From Alphaproteobacteria bacterium (GTDB taxonomy: Bacteria; Pseudomonadota; Alphaproteobacteria; Rhizobiales; Aestuariivirgaceae), in assembly GCA_024639035.1 (NCBI GenBank), contig JAHEJE010000136.1, forward strand, positions 1 through 7,624: a DNA stretch of 7,624 nt, in the 5' to 3' direction. Below are positions 1 to 6,957 of this stretch, piece after piece (position 1 is the first letter of the stretch; each line of letters starts with the position of its first letter). The position numbers were made by a program, and so were the translations under genes. Below the pieces are notes generated by a model. It saw nothing but the letters and a program-made list of their open reading frames with translations. It was not told where the DNA came from and ran no database searches.

Positions 1-557
1 AGCGGCAGGCCGTCTTCCAACACACCGAGCAGTGCCCGGTCGGTATCGCTCACGGCGCAAGGGTCAGCCGGTCCGGCAACGCCAAATCCTTGGCGCCGCT
101 TGCCGGTCAGCCGGAAGCCGAGGTCGATATGATAGGCCTGCTCCAGAGGCAAATCGAGCACCGCAATCCCGCTTTGCCGTTCGATAGCGGCAAGTGTTGC
201 CTGCACATCTCCCCGGCACCCCGCTGTCACGACGAACCACAGGTTGATGTCGTGCTCGCGATGATAGTTGTGGTTCACGGTGTGCTGTGCGTTGACCTGT
301 TGCGCGACCTCTTCCAGCCGTTGCGGCGGCACCGCCATCGCTGCCAGGGTACTGGCGCCTGCCGTGTTCGGGCGCACCGTGGCGCCGATGCGGGCCAGAA
401 CGCCACGGTCCTTCAGCGCCTGCATCATGCTCAACACCTCGCCGGTCGTCAGTTCGCTGGCCCCGGCCATTTCGGCGAACGGCTCGGCAGTCAGCGGGAA
501 GCCGCGCTGCCAGGCATCGGCCAGCGCCAGGGCCGGATTGTAGATCGTCTCCCTCAC
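1..557 (-). CDS. nirD: Siroheme decarboxylase subunit, NirD or fused NirDL (AsnC/Lrp-like), partial at left edge
   Basis: Decarboxylation of siroheme to didecarboxysiroheme, a cytoplasmic step in haem d1 synthesis, is the known role of this family. In the window 185 codons are open with no stop, so the 3' end is missing. The N-terminal part (about residues 5-60) looks like an AsnC-type winged helix. It is followed by the family core around residues 93-108, where H96-N-Y-H-R-E-H and N105-L-W-F are visible; histidines in this region are known to be essential in siroheme decarboxylases. One such unit is about 150 residues. After residue 168 a second helix-turn-helix-like start appears (SDTDRALLGVLEDGLPL), which suggests a tandem NirDL fusion rather than a single NirD. 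The GTG start at 557 overlaps the nirF stop as GTGA and has GAGGA upstream, so translation is probably coupled. A shadow frame across 64-597 is not the gene. Family assignment is firm; the fusion is inferred. Confidence 0.88.
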   Translation of the reverse strand, partial: MRETIYNPALALADAWQRGFPLTAEPFAEMAGASELTTGEVLSMMQALKDRGVLARIGATVRPNTAGASTLAAMAVPPQRLEEVAQQVNAQHTVNHNYHREHDINLWFVVTAGCRGDVQATLAAIERQSGIAVLDLPLEQAYHIDLGFRLTGKRRQGFGVAGPADPCAVSDTDRALLGVLEDGLP

Positions 558-1738
558 AGGCCCGTCCTCGTTGCCCGCGCGGCAAAGAAAATGCCACTCG
601 GCTTCCGCAGGCTCAGCTCGCCGCGCTTTTCGAAACTGCGGGCATCGTAGATGTCCACCCGATCGGCGTCGCGCACCGACACCCAGACCTCATGGCCGCG
701 CGGCGTGAATTCCATGTGCAGCACCGCCGGGCCGGGTTTGAACTCATGCACGACCTTCAGGCTCGGCACGTCGACCACCTGAACGGTGTCGTTCTTGGGA
801 TGGGCGAAGTTCACCCACACCTGGCGGCCGTCGGGCCGGGCGATGGCAAATACCGGCTGACTGTGCACCTTCACCCGGCCCGCCTCCTTGAAAGTGACGG
901 CATCGAGCGCCAGCAGTTCTGGATGTCCGACCGCCGGCAGGATGAACTTGTCGCCGGCCAGTGCCCAACCTTCCAGATGCGGCATCTTATAGACCGGCAT
1001 GGCCGGGTCGTCCTTGCCATAGCCGTCGAGAATCCGTTCGATCACCGGTTCCTCTGCCCACAGATCGACATGCGCCAACCCGTCCTCGCCGAACAATCCG
1101 GCGATATAGTGCCGGCCGTCGCCGGTAATCAGCGCGTCGTAGGGCAGTTTGCCGGCCGTGCCCAGTTTCGTGATCGCCGGAGCGCCGGGCTTGGAGAAAT
1201 CGGCCATCCAGATTTCCCCGGCATCATAGAGCGTGAACACAAAACGCCGGCCCGGGGCATCGACCAGCCCGACGGTCTTGGACAGCTTGCCCTCGCTGCC
1301 GTATGTTGCCGGAATGTCAGCGATCTGCTCCAGCGTTGTCGCATCGAATACCTTCACGCCGCCCGGCTTGTAGTTGGACACCGCCACCAACGTGCCATCA
1401 TCGGAAATCGCGCCGCCGATGGAATTGCCGCCCTGTATCACCCGCTTGGCGATCTTGCGCTCCAGCAAATCGAGCTTGGTCAGTCCGCCGTCGCGCCCGA
1501 AGATGTAGGCATAGCGCTGATCGGGCGAGAACACGGCCGAGGCGTGCGACAGGTCGCCGAGCCCGTCGACGCAGGACAGGATGGCTCGCTCGGTGGTCGA
1601 GATGATGCAGGCCGAACCATCGGCGCGCTCGATGATCACCCCGAGGTCGCCAGTGCCACGCAACGCCGTATCGGCAGCCGCCGTCAGGCACCACACCGCG
1701 GTGGCGATCAGCACTGTCAGCCCACGCAACAGGTTCAT
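554..1738 (-). CDS. nirF: Haem d1 biosynthesis protein NirF (periplasmic d1 beta-propeller)
   Basis: NirF acts late in haem d1 formation in the periplasm and is related to the d1 domain of NirS; published work on homologues assigns it a dihydro-haem d1 dehydrogenase role. The 394-aa product is the usual family length. Residues 1-22 form a Sec signal peptide with a probable cut after Ala-Ala-Ala. The cysteine at 17 is preceded by Trp, so there is no convincing lipobox, and a soluble protein is more likely than a lipoprotein. The conserved block near residues 63-90 (DLSHASAVFSPD, then FGRDGGLTKLD) contains His65, the candidate haem ligand, and a typical d1-propeller blade. ATG at 1738 is preferred because GGAG lies about 8 nt upstream and the signal peptide begins there; an upstream extension of 12 codons has no merit. 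The start overlaps the nirC stop as ATGA, and the stop overlaps the nirD start as GTGA. Confidence 0.93.
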   Translation of the reverse strand: MNLLRGLTVLIATAVWCLTAAADTALRGTGDLGVIIERADGSACIISTTERAILSCVDGLGDLSHASAVFSPDQRYAYIFGRDGGLTKLDLLERKIAKRVIQGGNSIGGAISDDGTLVAVSNYKPGGVKVFDATTLEQIADIPATYGSEGKLSKTVGLVDAPGRRFVFTLYDAGEIWMADFSKPGAPAITKLGTAGKLPYDALITGDGRHYIAGLFGEDGLAHVDLWAEEPVIERILDGYGKDDPAMPVYKMPHLEGWALAGDKFILPAVGHPELLALDAVTFKEAGRVKVHSQPVFAIARPDGRQVWVNFAHPKNDTVQVVDVPSLKVVHEFKPGPAVLHMEFTPRGHEVWVSVRDADRVDIYDARSFEKRGELSLRKPSGIFFAARATRTGL

Positions 1739-2076
1739 TGGAACACTCCGGCTTTCAAACCCCTGGCAATCCACAATGCCTCACTCTCGCTCACCAGGCC
1801 ACGCCACGGCGGCATCGGTGTGCCGGGCACGCCATCAAGCACGATGGTCGCAATCGTGCTGTCGTCAACGCCCTCAAGGTCGTCCGGCAACAGCGGGCTT
1901 CCGAGCCCGCCCTTGAACGTCAGGCCGTGGCAGGACCCACAGTCCTGCACCACCATGTTGTGCAGCGCCTTCCGGCGTGCGCCGTTCGGGTCCTCCGCAG
2001 CCGCCGGCCCGACCAGGCCCGCCATCATCAGAACACTAGCCAGTAGCTGATGCAACGATGTCATCCGACACGGCAT
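1735..2076 (-). CDS. nirC: NirC-type small periplasmic cytochrome c
   Basis: This is a 113-aa monohaem cytochrome c. Residues 1-27 form a signal peptide (hydrophobic LLASVLMMAGLVG, then AAA-E). The haem motif CGSCH is at 46-50 and the likely axial methionine is Met88 in GTPMPPW. NirC (cytochrome c55x) is known from nir clusters and is thought to serve as an electron acceptor or donor in late haem d1 synthesis; direct donation to NirS is also reported. ATG at 2076 is chosen because GGAG sits 7 nt upstream and it supplies an arginine in the n-region. An in-frame ATG at 2064 (109 aa) has no clear ribosome site. The gene overlaps the end of nirE by 41 bp and the start of nirF by 4 bp, which fits one coupled operon. 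Its position directly before nirF supports NirC rather than an unrelated cytochrome. Confidence 0.87.
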   Translation of the reverse strand: MPCRMTSLHQLLASVLMMAGLVGPAAAEDPNGARRKALHNMVVQDCGSCHGLTFKGGLGSPLLPDDLEGVDDSTIATIVLDGVPGTPMPPWRGLVSESEALWIARGLKAGVFQ

Positions 2077-2818
2077 TCTGCGGCTCCACAGATCGGGCAA
2101 GCGCAGCCACCTTGCCGACAATAAACAGGACCGGACCTGAGAAATCCGCATTGGCGACGTCGTCGGCAATCCTGTCCAGTTGTGACAACACATTTCGGGC
2201 GCGCTCGGTCGTGCCGTGGCAAACGGCCAACACCGGCGTCGCAGTGTCCAGCCCGTGTGCGATCAACTTGCCCGCAATCTCCGCAATATTGGCTCTGCCC
2301 ATGTAGACTGCCAGCGTGGTGTCCTTATCAGCCAGCCCCGGCCAGTCGAAGTCGAGCTCGGCATCCTGCCGGCAGTGGCCGGTGACATAGCGCACGCTGG
2401 TCGCCAGCCCGCGGTGCGTCAGCGGCACCCCCAGCGATGCCGCGCAACCCTGCGCTGCGGTAATGCCGGGGATGACCTCATAATCGACATTGGCCTGCGA
2501 CAGCTCTATCGCTTCCTCGCTGCCGCGCCCGAAGATGAACGGATCGCCACCTTTGAGCCTCACCACGCAGCGATTGCCCGACGCCAGGCGGACCAGTAGG
2601 TCATTGATCTCATTTTGCGGCACCGGGTGGTGTGACGGCTGTTTGCCGACACAGATGCGCGCTGCACCTTGCGGCACCAGCGCCAGTACCTCCGGCGAGA
2701 CCAGCCGGTCGTAGACCACCACATCGGCGCGTTCGAGACACCGCACGGCCTTGACCGTCAGCAACTCAGGATCGCCCGGACCGGCACCGACAAGGTAGAC
2801 TTTTCCGTTGCTTTTCAA
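2036..2818 (-). CDS. nirE: Uroporphyrinogen-III C-methyltransferase (NirE/CobA family)
   Basis: It transfers two methyl groups from S-adenosylmethionine to uroporphyrinogen III, giving precorrin-2, the entry to siroheme and here to haem d1; it is cytoplasmic. Visible family blocks in a 260-aa reading are VGAGPGDPELLT (10-21), YDRLVSPEVL (36-45), RLKGGDPFIFGRG (87-99), VIPGITAAQG (115-124), PLTHRG (132-137) and YMGRANIAEI (172-181). The whole methyltransferase domain is intact. Because it lies inside the nir cluster, NirE is preferred over a cobalamin or siroheme CobA. The start is uncertain: no ATG or GTG fits in frame. Candidates are TTG at 2818 (right before the first strand), 2830 and 2890 (284 aa). 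The predicted promoter would begin transcription near 2896, which argues against the 2890 start. The C-terminal end overlaps nirC. Confidence 0.9.
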   Translation of the reverse strand: MKSNGKVYLVGAGPGDPELLTVKAVRCLERADVVVYDRLVSPEVLALVPQGAARICVGKQPSHHPVPQNEINDLLVRLASGNRCVVRLKGGDPFIFGRGSEEAIELSQANVDYEVIPGITAAQGCAASLGVPLTHRGLATSVRYVTGHCRQDAELDFDWPGLADKDTTLAVYMGRANIAEIAGKLIAHGLDTATPVLAVCHGTTERARNVLSQLDRIADDVANADFSGPVLFIVGKVAALARSVEPQNAVSDDIVASATG

Positions 2819-2901
2819 TGCTCTGCCCAAACGATTTATGAAACCGACACCCTTCGTGCCGACCCTTCGCCACGTGTAAACGCACCGCAACGACCGGTCT
2901 C

Positions 2902-2907
2902 ATAGTA
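2902..2907 (-). promoter_or_regulatory. Candidate -10 element of the nirE promoter
   Basis: TACTAT on the minus strand matches the sigma70 -10 consensus at 4 of 6 positions. It would place transcription start near 2896. The centre of the FNR-type box at 2931-2944 is then 41.5 bp upstream, the classic spacing of class II FNR-activated promoters. The spacing is what makes the call; the hexamer alone would be weak. Confidence 0.5.
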
Positions 2908-2930
2908 GGGTTCGCTAGCGTCCTGCCGCC

Positions 2931-2944
2931 TTGATAATTGTCAA
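2931..2944 (-). promoter_or_regulatory. FNR/NNR/DNR-type activator box upstream of nirE
   Basis: TTGATAATTGTCAA on the plus strand (TTGACAATTATCAA on the minus strand) differs by one base from the FNR consensus TTGAT-N4-ATCAA. It lies in the short gap between the cupredoxin stop and nirE, with a -10 candidate at the right distance toward nirE. Regulators of the CRP/FNR family (FNR, NNR, DNR) are known to control nir genes under low oxygen and NO. Which member acts here cannot be told from the window. Confidence 0.7.
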
Positions 2945-2957
2945 ACTTCCCAGTGCG

Positions 2958-3392
2958 TTACTTAACAACTCGCACGGTGCCGGTCATGCCCTCGTCCTTC
3001 CAGTGCGGACCGCACAGATAAGGGTAGTCGCCTGGTGGCAGGTCAAAGGTCATCTCGACCTTTTCTTCCGAGAACAGCCGGTCCGATTCCTCCTTGCCGG
3101 CCTCCTTCAGCCAAACCGAATGGCTGGTGCGCTTGTCGACATTGACCCAACGCACCGTGGCGCCCTGTTTGACCTCAACCTCGATCGGACAGAAGGTGTA
3201 TTTGTACATCTTGACGACGCTGACATCCTCCTCGGCCGATGGCTTGCCGAACAGCTCCTGGTAACGTTTCTCGGCTTCTCCACATCGTTTCATGCGCTTT
3301 TCGGCATCACCGTCACTGGCGTCGGCAAGTGTCGGTTGTACGATGAGGATTGCCGCCAGGCCGGCCAATGTACAAAGCAATTTCCCAGTCAT
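2958..3392 (-). CDS. Periplasmic cupredoxin (type 1 copper protein), nir-linked
   Basis: The product is 144 aa with a signal peptide (residues 1 to about 25, ending near LADA) and a C-terminal plastocyanin/azurin-like fold. The copper ligands appear to be His91 (RTSHSVW), Cys127 and His130 (YLCGPHW) and Met136 (EGMTG). The Cys-x2-His-x5-Met spacing differs from the usual x4 of plastocyanin and pseudoazurin. A charged N-terminal segment of about 40 residues precedes the fold, and two further cysteines, 37 and 68, could form a disulfide. Likely role, inferred: an electron carrier to NirS, since azurins and pseudoazurins do this in other denitrifiers. It starts 18 bp after the NirT-like gene. 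ATG at 3392 is preferred over the in-frame GTG at 3398 because GAGGTG lies just upstream of the ATG and overlaps that GTG. A copper chaperone or sensor role cannot be excluded. Confidence 0.85.
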   Translation of the reverse strand: MTGKLLCTLAGLAAILIVQPTLADASDGDAEKRMKRCGEAEKRYQELFGKPSAEEDVSVVKMYKYTFCPIEVEVKQGATVRWVNVDKRTSHSVWLKEAGKEESDRLFSEEKVEMTFDLPPGDYPYLCGPHWKDEGMTGTVRVVK

Positions 3393-3410
3393 GTTCACCT
3401 CTTTCGACGA

Positions 3411-5234
3411 TCACTTTGCCACAGCATTGATCTCCGCTTCAGCATTGTCGAGACCGAGTTTGAACTCAAGCGATACATGGTGGAAGCGGGCGCTGGTGAA
3501 GTCATCATGCAGGGCAAATCCGACGGTATAAAGGCTCCCCGGCTCGAGCGGTACATCACCCGGATTTGTGGCCGCCAACGGCCGGCGCATGACCACCGTC
3601 CATTTCCCGCCATCCAGCTTGCCCGCAGCAACCACCTCACCGGCATCGCCCATGACACGCTGGCTCAGGACGTGGCCGTTCTCGGCCTCGCCGCCGGAAC
3701 GGAAGCGCAATAGGTCCATCACGCTGCCGGCCTTGAGCAGAGCATCGACTTCTTCTGTGGGTTTCAGTTTGTCCCAGCCGCCGCGCTTCTTGTTGCGGCG
3801 ACCCTTGATCTCCACCTTGGTGCGGCTGTCGGCCAGATACTTGGTGATGCCATTGGTGACATCGATCGCCGAAACTGCATCTCCCGCTTCACCTATAGCG
3901 GCGGCTTCGGGATGATCGGGCATGTAGCGCGAATCATGGTGACAGGTCGCCCAGCAGCCGGCCTGATCGATCAGGTCGATGCCCGGTCCGGCGATCATCA
4001 TCGCCAGTTTGACCTGGTTGTCCGGGTCCATCTTGCCGCCATCGACAAACGGTACCGGGTTGTGCCCCGCATCGGCCCATTGAAAACGCATGTAGAGGTT
4101 GTCGGCATCGTGCACTGCCTGTACTTCGACGTCGACATGACCGCGCTTGCCGGGGATCGGCGTTTCCTCGGCCTTTTCGCCCGAAACGATCTTGGCGCCC
4201 ATGTCGGCGACTTCCTTGGCATGGCAGTTCGCGCAGCGGTCACCGAGCTTGGAGAAGGCGCGCGCGCCACCGTGGTCTTTGCCGGTCTGAACCCACTCGA
4301 ACGACGCCTGGCCGGGATAGAACAGGGTCACGGTCTTGGCTTCGATGCCACCCCAGTCGATATCGCCTGAGACATCGCCGGCAGCTCCCGATGCCGTTCC
4401 GCTCGACGTTTGTGCTTGGCCGGCGCTGCTGTTGTCAGAGCCGGACTGAGCCTTCAGTTCGGCAACCTTGGCGGCCACGGCGGACGCGATACGGTCTTCA
4501 ATGGTAGCCGCGGCAGCATCGTCCTGCTGCTTCTTTTCCGCCGCCATCGCGGCTTCTTTCTCCTCGATGCGCGCAAGGCTTGCCAGGTACGTTTCCGGGA
4601 TTTTGCGCTTGAATGCCGGGTTGGGCTTTTCGAGCTCTTCCAACTCTTCCTCGGTCAACTGGTCGCGCACGTTGTTGTGGGCGATGCCTTTGTGGCAGTC
4701 GATACAGGTCTGGCCGGTCTCGAAGGCATTCAGGTGCTGCTTGCGCGCCCGCGGGCGTTGAAATTCCGGCGCCATTGACTCGAAATTGTGACAGTTGCGG
4801 CATTCGCGCGAGTCGGTCTTCTTCATCGAGTCCCAGACATGCCGCGCCAGGGTCAGCCGCTTGGCGTTGAACTTCTCTGGCGTGTCGATGCTGCCCAGCA
4901 CCTTGTGCAACAGCTCGTTTGACGCCTGCACCTTGCGCACCACCTTGTGCACCCACGGATCGGGCACATGGCAGTCGGAACAGGTCGCGCGCACACCGGT
5001 TCGGTTCTGATAATGGATGGTGGTCTTGTACTCTTTGTAGACGTTGTCCTTCATCTCGTGGCACGAGATGCAGAAAGGCATCGTGTTCGTGGCTTCCATG
5101 GCCGTATTGAAGCCGCCCCAGAAGATGATGCCGGCAATGAAAAGCGCCGCAGCACTGGTCAGCGGCACGCCAAACAGCAATGCGCGTTTCCATTTGGCGA
5201 AACCGGAAATGGGTGCGTCGTCAGACTTGGCCAT
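3411..5234 (-). CDS. nirT: NapC/NirT-type tetrahaem cytochrome fused to an ethylbenzene-dehydrogenase-like haem-binding domain
   Basis: NapC/NirT proteins are membrane-anchored quinol dehydrogenases that pass electrons to periplasmic reductases. This 607-aa protein has a short cytoplasmic N-terminus, one membrane helix (about 18-40) and a tetrahaem head with CISCH 55-59, CSDCH 85-89, CRNCH 145-149 and CIDCH 177-181. An acidic helical stretch (194-203) and an Ala/Lys then Ser/Gly-rich linker (about 225-290) follow. The C-terminal region has a fifth motif, CANCH 334-338, an unusual CWATCH (C-x3-C-H) 427-432, and patterns of the EB_dh/DMSO-reductase-gamma haem domain (VDVEVQAVHDADNLYMRFQW, then FHHVSLEFKLGL at the end). 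NirT alone is about 200 aa, so the tail triples its length. ATG at 5234 has GGAGG at 5239-5243. It lies 106 bp after nirS and 18 bp before the cupredoxin. The gene symbol rests on the head domain and context; the role of the tail is not established here. Confidence 0.88.
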   Translation of the reverse strand: MAKSDDAPISGFAKWKRALLFGVPLTSAAALFIAGIIFWGGFNTAMEATNTMPFCISCHEMKDNVYKEYKTTIHYQNRTGVRATCSDCHVPDPWVHKVVRKVQASNELLHKVLGSIDTPEKFNAKRLTLARHVWDSMKKTDSRECRNCHNFESMAPEFQRPRARKQHLNAFETGQTCIDCHKGIAHNNVRDQLTEEELEELEKPNPAFKRKIPETYLASLARIEEKEAAMAAEKKQQDDAAAATIEDRIASAVAAKVAELKAQSGSDNSSAGQAQTSSGTASGAAGDVSGDIDWGGIEAKTVTLFYPGQASFEWVQTGKDHGGARAFSKLGDRCANCHAKEVADMGAKIVSGEKAEETPIPGKRGHVDVEVQAVHDADNLYMRFQWADAGHNPVPFVDGGKMDPDNQVKLAMMIAGPGIDLIDQAGCWATCHHDSRYMPDHPEAAAIGEAGDAVSAIDVTNGITKYLADSRTKVEIKGRRNKKRGGWDKLKPTEEVDALLKAGSVMDLLRFRSGGEAENGHVLSQRVMGDAGEVVAAGKLDGGKWTVVMRRPLAATNPGDVPLEPGSLYTVGFALHDDFTSARFHHVSLEFKLGLDNAEAEINAVAK

Positions 5235-5238
5235 GATG

Positions 5239-5243
5239 CCTCC
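5239..5243 (-). promoter_or_regulatory. Ribosome binding site of the NirT-like gene
   Basis: GGAGG on the minus strand ends 4 nt before the ATG at 5234. It is the strongest Shine-Dalgarno match in the window and fixes the start of the gene. It lies downstream of the hairpin at 5302-5321, so translation of this gene can start independently of nirS. Confidence 0.8.
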
Positions 5244-5301
5244 GAAAGACTGGTCTTGTTATGGCGTGGATCGGGGGGGCGTACAGACTAAAGGAAAGAA
5301 A

Positions 5302-5321
5302 GGGCGGGATTGCTCCCGCCC
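5302..5321 (-). terminator. Terminator-like or processing hairpin between nirS and the NirT-like gene
   Basis: A perfect 8-bp GC-rich stem (GGGCGGGA/TCCCGCCC) with a 4-nt loop begins about 20 nt after the nirS stop. On the minus strand it is followed by TTTCTTTCCTTT, a broken T-run. This resembles an intrinsic terminator, probably a leaky one, that would make nirS mRNA more abundant than the downstream genes. It could instead be an RNA-stabilising 3' hairpin. Confidence 0.65.
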
Positions 5322-5340
5322 CGGATTTGGCTGCTGCCAA

Positions 5341-6957
5341 TCAGGTCTTGTGATGGACCCGGTTGTAGACGTTGAACTTGCCGGTCGGCGTCTCAAGACC
5401 CTTGATGCGGGCCTTTTCTTCCAAAGTCTTGGAGTCATAGACGACGATTTCGCCTTTCTCCCAATTCTTCTTGCCGCCACGGACCCATACCGAGACCCAG
5501 AACTCCGAACCGTCCTGGTTGAACTCCGTGTGAACCGCCAGGGCCTTTTCTTGCTCGGTCACGCGGATCGTCTTGACGATCTCACGGGTCTCCTTGGAGA
5601 TCACCTGGATCGACTGCTGCACCTCGGGTTCGGGGTGCTTGGTCTGATCGACGATCACGTATGGTGATTCGGGATGGGTGCGGATGAACAGTCCGGGCCC
5701 GTCGGTTTCCACCGTGTAGCAGATCTTCCAGGCATTGTCTGGATGCCCCTTGGGATCGTTGCCCCACATGGTGACCTTGCCTTCGCCCAGATGGGTGGTG
5801 CCGGCAATCGGTCCGCATTCCTTGTCGACCCAGTTGGCGCCCGGTCCCGGATGCGGCTTCTTGCCGGTCTCGATGGATGCGACACCCTTGCGGGTCTCGG
5901 TGTCCATGATCTCCATGCGGTTGGACGCATTGGCGGCGATCTGGAAGTAACGCTGGGTCGGATCGAAGAACCCGTCATGCAGGAACCGGTTGGTGTTGAT
6001 CTGCTCGATGCGCAAGTTGTCGAGGTCGGAATAATCGACCTGCCACATCTGACCCAGTTCCTTCACCGCAACGACCCAGGTCGGGGCGTTCGGTGTGTTG
6101 TAGACGGCGGCCACACGGGCTTCGTTGACATAGTTGCCATCGACATCGACGCCGCGGGTCGAAACCACTTTCAGCGGCTCCATCGTCTCGGCATCAAGGA
6201 TCACGAAGTGCGGCGGCCAGTAACCGCCACCGATGACGTATTTGTCCTTCCATTCGCCGAAATGCGACACGGCAACGTCGCGGGCATCGGAGGCAACCTG
6301 GGTTTCAGCCACCACCTGAGGCGGGTCCATCCACAGATCGATCTTGGTCATGCGGCCATCGCGACCCTGGGTAAACCAGAAGCGTCCGTCGGATGATTCC
6401 TTCATCACGTGCACCGCATAGCCGGTGTCGACCTTGGCAACGACTTCCTTCTTGTCGCCGTCGATGATGCCGACCTTGCCGGCGTCACGCAGGATGACCA
6501 TGAAGAAATTTTCCCAGTTGCGCGAATGCATCGGTTTGTCGGGATAGTCCTTCGGCTCGACAAAAACCTTCCAGCGTTCTTTCATCTCCGCCAGAGACAT
6601 CTCAGCCGGCGGTGGCGCGGGAAGCTGAATGTAGGTCGACAGGTCACGGATCTCTTCGGGCGTGAACAGGTCGTCGAAGTTGTTCATGCCGCCTTCGGTG
6701 CCGATGGCGATGATCTTCTCAAGTCGCTCCTGACCGAGCTTCTTGGTGTTTTCCGGCTCCAGGTTCTTACCAGTGGCGCCCTTGCGCAACACGCCGTGAC
6801 AACCGGCGCAGCGCTGGAAGTAGAGTTTCTTTGAGTGCTCGAACGCTTCCTTCGACAGCTTTGGCTCTTCGGCCAGCGCCAGCGAAGACGTCCCGGCCAT
6901 CAACGCACCGGCGAAAGCCAGACTGAGTGTTGCGGCCGAAATTGCGGATTTCTTCAT
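5341..6957 (-). CDS. nirS: Cytochrome cd1 nitrite reductase NirS
   Basis: NirS reduces nitrite to nitric oxide in the periplasm and is the key enzyme of haem-type denitrification. The 538-aa precursor has a clear signal peptide (residues 1-29, MKKSA start, cut near ALA-EE). The cytochrome c domain has CAGCH at 50-54 and a probable axial methionine at 91 (GTEGGMNNF). The eight-bladed d1 domain begins about residue 145. His183 in GYAVHV is the expected proximal d1 ligand, and His369 (KKPHPGPG) and His389 (GTTHLGEG) match the two conserved active-site histidines. The C-terminus TPTGKFNVYN is also typical. ATG at 6957 is chosen because the signal peptide begins there, though its ribosome site is weak. 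ATG at 6972 adds only five residues, and an open frame back to a TTG at 7047 would bury the signal. No key residue is missing, so the enzyme should be functional. Confidence 0.98.
   Translation of the reverse strand: MKKSAISAATLSLAFAGALMAGTSSLALAEEPKLSKEAFEHSKKLYFQRCAGCHGVLRKGATGKNLEPENTKKLGQERLEKIIAIGTEGGMNNFDDLFTPEEIRDLSTYIQLPAPPPAEMSLAEMKERWKVFVEPKDYPDKPMHSRNWENFFMVILRDAGKVGIIDGDKKEVVAKVDTGYAVHVMKESSDGRFWFTQGRDGRMTKIDLWMDPPQVVAETQVASDARDVAVSHFGEWKDKYVIGGGYWPPHFVILDAETMEPLKVVSTRGVDVDGNYVNEARVAAVYNTPNAPTWVVAVKELGQMWQVDYSDLDNLRIEQINTNRFLHDGFFDPTQRYFQIAANASNRMEIMDTETRKGVASIETGKKPHPGPGANWVDKECGPIAGTTHLGEGKVTMWGNDPKGHPDNAWKICYTVETDGPGLFIRTHPESPYVIVDQTKHPEPEVQQSIQVISKETREIVKTIRVTEQEKALAVHTEFNQDGSEFWVSVWVRGGKKNWEKGEIVVYDSKTLEEKARIKGLETPTGKFNVYNRVHHKT

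Noticed and set aside
64..597. Minus-strand open frame of 177 aa
   Set aside because: It is in the wrong frame over the nirD gene and has an Arg/Gly/Ala-rich shadow composition. The frame starting at GTG 557 gives the recognisable siroheme decarboxylase.
692..2050. Plus-strand open frame of 452 aa opposite nirF and nirC
   Set aside because: It lies antisense to two firmly identified genes, has no recognisable domain, and is a common GC-rich shadow.
2904..2957. Intrinsic terminator after the cupredoxin gene
   Set aside because: Only the short palindrome CGCTAGCG is present and no T-run follows, so read-through into nirE remains possible.
2931..3713. Plus-strand open frame of 260 aa opposite the cupredoxin and NirT-like genes
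   Set aside because: It is antisense to genes with clear motifs and its start lies within the FNR-type box; no family features are seen.
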